Below, piece after piece: positions 5,594-8,752 of a DNA stretch of 8,752 nucleotides. The stretch covers positions 1 to 8,752 of the forward strand of contig DGDR01000220.1 of the NCBI GenBank assembly GCA_002385545.1. The letters run 5' to 3'. Made by a program: the position numbers and the translations under genes. Each line of letters opens with the position of its first letter. The stretch's first letter is position 1. The notes below the pieces were generated by a model. It had not been told where the DNA came from. It saw only the letters and a program-made list of their open reading frames with translations, and searched no databases. This stretch comes from Clostridium sp. UBA3947. GTDB lineage: Bacteria; Bacillota; Clostridia; Clostridiales; Clostridiaceae.

Positions 5594-6754
5594 ATGAAAC
5601 AGGAAATTATATCATACTTAAACAGCATTAAGGATGAAATATACAATATAACTAAGTTTCTATATGACAATCCAGAGGAAAGCTACAAGGAAGCAAAAGC
5701 TTCAGCCTATTTAACAAATATATTAAAGAACAATGGTTTTAAGGTCGCAAATAACTTTTTAGATATATCCACCGCCTTTTATGCTGAATACGGAAAGGAC
5801 TATCCAAAGATTGCATTCCTTTGCGATTTAGATGCTGCCCCATCTAGGGGACACATTCACGGCCATAATCTAAGCGCCGCTATATCCTGTAGTGCTGCCT
5901 TAGCCCTTTCTAAGATTATAGATAAAACCGGCGGTACTGTGATTGTTCTAGGGTGTCCAGGCGAATATATTGGTGGCGCTAAAGTGACCATGGCAAAGCA
6001 AGGAGTTTTTAAGGATATAGATGTAGCCATGATGGTACATCCAGATATACTCACTGCTGAAGGAGGTACTTCAAAGGCAGTTTTACCCCTTAGTATTAAA
6101 TTCACAAAATCATCCGGTTGCCTTTGCTTAAAATCTAATTGCTTATCTGCTTTAGATGCTAGCCTTTTCATATTAAACAACTTGAATATATTAATTAAGG
6201 GCTACAATGACGACCTACAAATTGATGCTATTTTGAACAATGACAGCAACAATCCTTCGCTGCCTAAGGATGTTTCAGAAATAAAGCTATATATACGAGC
6301 TAAGAACCTTTCTATTGCTGAAGAAGTTGAGGGAAAAATTAAAAAATTGGTTGAAACTGCTTCCTTTTTAACTGCTGTAAGCTCTGAAATTAAAATTTAC
6401 CAGCTTCCCTATAGTGAGACAATAACCAATAAAACCCTATCTCGTATCTTTAGTCATAATCTCAAGGAGCTTGGTATTATTGACAGCTGTGGTGTTTATG
6501 ATGTAGATCAGGGCTTAAGCCTAGGAAATATCAGTCACTGCACTGCCAGCATTCATCCTTATATTCAAATTACAGAAAGGGATGATATACCCTATGGCAC
6601 AGAAGAATTTGCTGCCGCTACCTTAAGAGCTTTTGCCCAAGAAAGAGCAGTGCATGCAGCTTCTGCTTTGTCTATAACTGCTCTGGACATCATCCAAAAG
6701 CAAAATTTGATTTCAGAAATAAAGGAAGAATTCTATAATGAGGTAAAAAAATAG
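5594..6754 (+). CDS. M20-family metallohydrolase (AbgB-like amidohydrolase), divergent metal site
   Basis: 386 residues, about the normal length. M20 enzymes are two-domain, usually dinuclear zinc hydrolases that cut amide bonds of peptides or acyl-amino acids. The order of motifs is clear: AFLCDLDAAP (residues 74-83), GHIHGHN (86-92), VLGCPGEYIGGAK (118-130), MMVHP (146-150), and LGNISHCTASIHP near residues 310-322; residues of about 165-280 should be the dimerisation domain. Compared with the common GHACGHN and TPAEEGG motifs, the cysteine ligand is His89 and the second glutamate is Tyr125; the first glutamate (Glu124), His91 and His149 remain. This may be a distinct subgroup with altered metal binding. 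No signal peptide is seen, so it should be cytosolic. The gene is divergent from gin and ends in its own terminator. Substrate unknown. Confidence 0.9.
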   Translation: MKQEIISYLNSIKDEIYNITKFLYDNPEESYKEAKASAYLTNILKNNGFKVANNFLDISTAFYAEYGKDYPKIAFLCDLDAAPSRGHIHGHNLSAAISCSAALALSKIIDKTGGTVIVLGCPGEYIGGAKVTMAKQGVFKDIDVAMMVHPDILTAEGGTSKAVLPLSIKFTKSSGCLCLKSNCLSALDASLFILNNLNILIKGYNDDLQIDAILNNDSNNPSLPKDVSEIKLYIRAKNLSIAEEVEGKIKKLVETASFLTAVSSEIKIYQLPYSETITNKTLSRIFSHNLKELGIIDSCGVYDVDQGLSLGNISHCTASIHPYIQITERDDIPYGTEEFAAATLRAFAQERAVHAASALSITALDIIQKQNLISEIKEEFYNEVKK

Positions 6755-6776
6755 AGGGTAAACTCTCTATTTTTTT
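6745..6776 (+). terminator. Rho-independent terminator of the M20 gene
   Basis: Arms at 6745-6756 and 6765-6776 pair perfectly over 12 bp (AAAAAAATAGAG and its complement), and two more pairs can form inside, leaving a TAAA loop. The run of seven T closes the structure. The stem starts inside the last codons of the gene and includes the TAG stop. Confidence 0.85.
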
Positions 6777-6792
6777 ATGCGTAAATTTTTTC

Positions 6793-6821
6793 TGTACACC
6801 CTACCTATTAAAAGGTATAAT
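6793..6821 (+). promoter_or_regulatory. Sigma-A promoter of corA
   Basis: TGTACA (6793-6798, four of six to TTGACA) and a perfect TATAAT (6816-6821) are separated by 17 bases. The predicted start near 6828 leaves a leader of only about 30 bases, too short for a magnesium riboswitch. An inverted repeat, TACCT...AGGTA (6802-6817), overlaps the spacer and the -10 and could be an operator. Confidence 0.65.
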
Positions 6822-6842
6822 AAGGTTGTTAAAAAAAGATTT

Positions 6843-6850
6843 AGGAGGTG
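6843..6850 (+). promoter_or_regulatory. Shine-Dalgarno fixing the corA start
   Basis: AGGAGGTG precedes the ATG at 6857 with suitable spacing. An in-frame GTG at 6848 overlaps it and would add three residues; it is not likely to be used. Confidence 0.85.
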
Positions 6851-6856
6851 TATCCT

Positions 6857-7801
6857 ATGATTAATATTTATAAGAGCATAAATGATAGCAGCAATGCACT
6901 GGAGAAAATCGATACCATAGAAAATGGCTGTTGGATAAACCTCGTAGCTCCCACAGATCAAGAGCTATTATTAGTTTCCAAAAAAACAGGGGTTCCAATA
7001 GAATTTTTAAGGGCACCTCTAGATGATGAGGAGACCTCCCGTCTGGATATAGAAGATAATAACGTGCTTGTTATTGTCGACATCCCTTTCACAGAAATGG
7101 AGGAAAATTCATTAACCTATGATACATACCCCTTAGGTATAATTCATACAGAAAATGAAATCATAACTGTATGCTTAAAAAATAGTAAACTCCTTAATGA
7201 CTTTGTGGATGGCAAAATAAAATCCTTCTTCACATATAAGCGTTCTAGATTCATTTTACAAATATTAAACAGAATTGCAACCTACTATTTGCTCTACCTA
7301 AGGCAAATAGATAAAAAGAGTCTCATGGTAGAAAAAAGACTTCAAAAGTCTATGAGAAATAAGGAATTAATACAACTTCTATCCCTAGAAAAATCCCTAG
7401 TGTATTTTTCTACTTCTCTTAAAGCTAATGAGATTACCCTAGAAAAAATGATGAAGCTAGACTTTATAACTAAGTATGAAGAAGACAGGGATGTACTAGA
7501 AGATGTTATTATAGAAAATAAACAGGCTATAGAAATGGCTAATATATACAGCAATATTCTTACTGGTACCATGGATTTCTTTGCCTCTGTAATCTCAAAC
7601 AACCTAAACATTGTGATGAAATTATTGGCCTCTATTACCATAGTTATGTCTATACCAAATATGATTTCTGGATTATTTGGAATGAACTTTAACCAATTAC
7701 CTTTAGTTAATAATCCTAACGGTTTTTGGATTACAGTGGGTATCATCGGTGTTTTATGTGCAATTACTGCCTATTATTTATATAGAAAAGATATGTTCTA
7801 G
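6857..7801 (+). CDS. corA: CorA-family divalent cation (magnesium) transporter
   Basis: 314 residues, the usual size for short bacterial CorA proteins. CorA forms a homopentameric inner-membrane channel for Mg2+ (some members carry Co2+, Ni2+ or Zn2+). The signature is GLFGMNF with GMN at residues 275-277, located at the end of the first membrane helix (about 251-273, from NIVMKLLASITIVMS). A periplasmic-type loop with PLVNNPNGF follows, then the second helix (about 291-308) and a short basic tail, YRKDMF. The large N-terminal part is soluble and ends in a long helical segment (about 150-250) rich in charged residues, matching the CorA funnel and stalk. It has its own promoter, lies downstream of the M20 terminator and ends before a strong hairpin, so it is probably a single-gene unit. 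Ion selectivity is inferred from family only. Confidence 0.94.
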   Translation: MINIYKSINDSSNALEKIDTIENGCWINLVAPTDQELLLVSKKTGVPIEFLRAPLDDEETSRLDIEDNNVLVIVDIPFTEMEENSLTYDTYPLGIIHTENEIITVCLKNSKLLNDFVDGKIKSFFTYKRSRFILQILNRIATYYLLYLRQIDKKSLMVEKRLQKSMRNKELIQLLSLEKSLVYFSTSLKANEITLEKMMKLDFITKYEEDRDVLEDVIIENKQAIEMANIYSNILTGTMDFFASVISNNLNIVMKLLASITIVMSIPNMISGLFGMNFNQLPLVNNPNGFWITVGIIGVLCAITAYYLYRKDMF

Positions 7802-7825
7802 TCCTACTAGCATACAGCACTATAA

Positions 7826-7877
7826 AAAGGAAGTAGGAAATATTTCAAGGTTCAATGAAATATTTCCTACTTCCTTT
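7826..7877. terminator. Bidirectional terminator, 22-bp perfect hairpin between convergent genes
   Basis: Arms 7826-7847 and 7856-7877 are perfect reverse complements of 22 bases, with an 8-base loop. Rightward, TTTATTTAT follows; leftward the stem runs into TTTTTATA. It lies between the converging ends of corA (7801) and the TM2 gene (7902) and so probably ends both transcripts. The stem is longer than most intrinsic terminators. Confidence 0.8.
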
Positions 7878-7897
7878 ATTTATGATGACAAAAAGCT

Positions 7898-7915
7898 TAT
7901 ATTATACATAATATA
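7898..7915. repeat. AT-rich inverted repeat over the TM2 gene stop codon
   Basis: TATATTAT and ATAATATA flank a two-base centre. The repeat covers the last four codons and the stop of the TM2 gene. It is purely A+T apart from the centre, so it may be chance; the separate hairpin at 7826-7877 is the stronger terminator candidate. Confidence 0.3.
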
Positions 7916-8402
7916 CCGATGGCTTAAAAATTAGAATAATTAAATCTATAAGAATTCCAATTCCGCATAAACCACCAGTGAATAAATAGAGCAGACCCAT
8001 TCCAACTTTTCCTTCATAAAATTTGTGAGCCCCAATATAACCTAAGAATAAACATAACAGTATAGCAGCTACTTTATTTTTAGGAGCTCTTGGATACATA
8101 TTATATCCCATGTTATAGGCTCCTGATGTATTTCTGCTTGAATTATCATTGTTTATTATAATATTAGGTTGTGCACTAGAGCTTTTTAGTTCTTCTACCT
8201 GTCTACCACATTTAACACAAATAACAGCATCCATTGGTATCTTTTCACCACAGAACTTACAGAATTTCAAATTCTGTCTCTGCATATCAAAATTATTCAT
8301 ATTTAATCCTTGACTATTAGTATTGGGATTTTGAAAATACTGATTTTGTACACTTTGGTTATATAAATTTGAATTATCCATTCCAGAATATTGGTCTTTC
8401 AT
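7902..8402 (-). CDS. Zinc-ribbon and TM2-domain membrane protein
   Basis: 166 residues. The N-terminal 45 residues are rich in Asn and Gln and probably disordered. A zinc ribbon follows (Cys48, Cys51, Cys62, Cys65, CKFC...CVKC). After an Asn/Ser-rich linker (70-108) comes a TM2 domain: a first membrane helix at about 111-127 with the GYIGAHKFYEGK turn (121-132), and a second at about 137-158. The protein ends in KPSVYYV, a tail consistent with complete TM2 proteins, so it is not truncated. No signal peptide is seen. The ATG at 8402 has GGAGG just upstream. Similar zinc-ribbon/TM2 proteins are common in Firmicutes but their role is unknown; the gene stands alone, convergent with corA. The last codons and stop lie within an AT-rich inverted repeat (7898-7915). 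Confidence 0.9.
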   Translation of the reverse strand: MKDQYSGMDNSNLYNQSVQNQYFQNPNTNSQGLNMNNFDMQRQNLKFCKFCGEKIPMDAVICVKCGRQVEELKSSSAQPNIIINNDNSSRNTSGAYNMGYNMYPRAPKNKVAAILLCLFLGYIGAHKFYEGKVGMGLLYLFTGGLCGIGILIDLIILIFKPSVYYV

Positions 8403-8441
8403 TTTGCCCCTCCAAATTATGTGTTTGTTATGTTTTGTACC

Positions 8442-8460
8442 TTAATCAACATATGATTAA
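8442..8460. repeat. Inverted repeat upstream of the TM2 gene, possible operator
   Basis: TTAATCA (8442-8448) and TGATTAA (8454-8460) are perfect inverted arms around ACATA. The site lies about 40 bases before the TM2 start codon, where a regulator could act. No convincing sigma-A promoter pair with correct spacing was found beside it, so its role is open. Confidence 0.35.
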
Positions 8461-8463
8461 ATT

Positions 8464-8477
8464 AATATTTATTCATA
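8464..8477. repeat. 14-bp direct repeat, copy 1 (ARG-box-like)
   Basis: AATATTTATTCATA occurs here and again at 8554-8567. Read leftward it is TATGAATAAATATT, which resembles the first half of the Bacillus ArgR box. It lies upstream of the TM2 gene, beside the inverted repeat. Confidence 0.35.
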
Positions 8478-8553
8478 ACCATGTTGACTAATTACAATGT
8501 CCCTTTTTCAATTATTCTACATCAAAACCAAAAATCCTTCATCCATCTACTTC

Positions 8554-8567
8554 AATATTTATTCATA
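8554..8567. repeat. 14-bp direct repeat, copy 2 (ARG-box-like)
   Basis: Second exact copy of AATATTTATTCATA, 90 bases from the first. Read leftward with its flank (TATGAATAAATATTGAAG) it differs at three of 18 positions from the Bacillus ArgR box as recalled from the literature. The base composition makes chance similarity quite possible. Confidence 0.35.
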
Positions 8568-8570
8568 GAA

Positions 8571-8607
8571 AAATAAAAATCCTTGAAACATAAGATTTCA
8601 AGGACTT
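8571..8607 (-). terminator. Rho-independent terminator of the tRNA operon
   Basis: Reading leftward, arms 8607-8596 and 8588-8577 form a 12-bp stem with one G-U pair and a 7-base loop, followed by a T-rich tract (ATTTTTATTTTT overlapping the last pairs). It lies 6 bases after the 3' end of tRNA-Cys and clearly ends the tRNA transcript. Confidence 0.9.
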
Positions 8608-8612
8608 ATAAA

Positions 8613-8686
8613 TGGAGGCGCCACCCAGATTCGAACTGGGGATGAGGGTGTTGCAGACCCGTGCCTTACCACTTGGCTATAGCGCC
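8613..8686 (-). tRNA. tRNA-Cys (anticodon GCA)
   Basis: The gene is 74 bases including an encoded CCA (8615-8613). The acceptor GGCGCTA pairs with TGGCGCC (one wobble), the discriminator is T, as is typical for tRNA-Cys, the D-arm is GCC...GGC with AGTGGTAA in the loop, the anticodon loop is CTGCAAC, and the T-arm is CCCAG-TTCGAAT-CTGGG. The outermost anticodon-stem pair (27-43) is C-T and unpaired. It is the last gene of the tRNA operon before the terminator. Confidence 0.96.
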
Positions 8687-8693
8687 ATACATT

Positions 8694-8752
8694 TGGTGGC
8701 TGGACCAGGAATCGAACCAGGGACACGAGGATTTTCAGTCCTCTGCTCTACC
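8694..8752 (-). tRNA. tRNA-Phe (anticodon GAA), 5' end cut by the window edge
   Basis: Fifty-nine bases of the 3' part are present, including the encoded CCA (8696-8694) and an A discriminator. The anticodon stem-loop is AGGA-CTGAAAA-TCCT with anticodon GAA. The T-arm reads CCTGG-TTCGATT-CCTGG, so its middle pair is T-T and mismatched. The acceptor 3' strand is TCCAGCC, predicting a GGCTGGA 5' end beyond the window. It is 7 bases upstream of tRNA-Cys in the same operon. Confidence 0.93.

Noticed and set aside
5857..6180. Leftward open frame of 107 codons
   Set aside because: Lies entirely inside the M20 gene on the other strand; no ribosome site and no family resemblance.
6822..6856. Magnesium riboswitch (M-box) before corA
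   Set aside because: Only about 30 bases lie between the predicted transcription start and the ATG, far too short for an M-box.
6767..6961. Leftward open frame of 64 codons
   Set aside because: Overlaps the M20 terminator, the corA promoter and the corA start on the opposite strand, with no ribosome site.
7342..7746. Leftward open frame of 134 codons with hydrophobic stretches
   Set aside because: Antisense to the corA membrane-helix region, which explains its hydrophobicity; no start context.
7826..7877. Insertion-sequence or MITE end
   Set aside because: No transposase, no second copy and no target duplication in the window; the position between convergent genes fits a terminator better.
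7749..7934. Rightward open frame of 61 codons across the corA end
   Set aside because: Starts inside the last corA codons and reads through the 22-bp hairpin; not a plausible gene.

Overview
The window looks like chromosomal DNA of a low-GC, spore-forming Firmicute of the Clostridium type. The evidence is AT-rich DNA with strong purine-rich Shine-Dalgarno sites, a Gin/CsfB-type sporulation regulator, RicT (YaaT), DarA (YaaQ), a clostridial 2[4Fe-4S] ferredoxin, and a leftward order csfB - yaaO-like decarboxylase - tmk - darA - holB - ricT that matches the Bacillus yaa region with some genes missing. No mobile element, CRISPR array, phage gene or resistance cassette was seen.

Layout. Positions 25-54 hold a terminator. 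From 63 to 5336, eight genes read leftward as one probable operon (transcription order): gin/csfB (5336-5124), PLP-dependent Orn/Lys/Arg decarboxylase-fold protein (5076-3643), tmk (3625-2930), c-di-AMP receptor darA (2849-2520), DNA polymerase III delta-prime holB (2454-1510), ricT (1443-535), a small HMA-fold protein without its CXXC metal site (525-322), and a ferredoxin (233-63). Compared with Bacillus subtilis, xpaC and yaaN (between csfB and yaaO), yaaR (between darA and holB) and yabA (after ricT) are absent. A divergent intergenic region (5337-5593) carries a sigma-F/sigma-G-like promoter pointing at gin. To its right, reading rightward, are an M20-family hydrolase with altered metal-site residues (5594-6754, with its own terminator) and a CorA-type divalent-cation transporter (6857-7801, with its own promoter). 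A 22-bp perfect hairpin separates corA from a convergent zinc-ribbon/TM2 membrane protein (8402-7902). The right edge holds leftward tRNA-Phe (cut by the window end) and tRNA-Cys, followed by a strong terminator.

How they fit together. The leftward operon mixes DNA replication and nucleotide supply (holB, tmk), second-messenger sensing (darA), RNA-decay and sporulation control through the Fe-S protein RicT, and forespore sigma control (gin). The ferredoxin and the CXXC-less HMA protein directly behind ricT are the least explained members. M20, corA and TM2 appear to be independent single-gene units. Overall the region is mostly ordinary housekeeping DNA. The points most worth checking are the gin promoter and leader, the M20 active-site substitutions, the HMA protein, and the mismatched tRNA-Phe T-stem.
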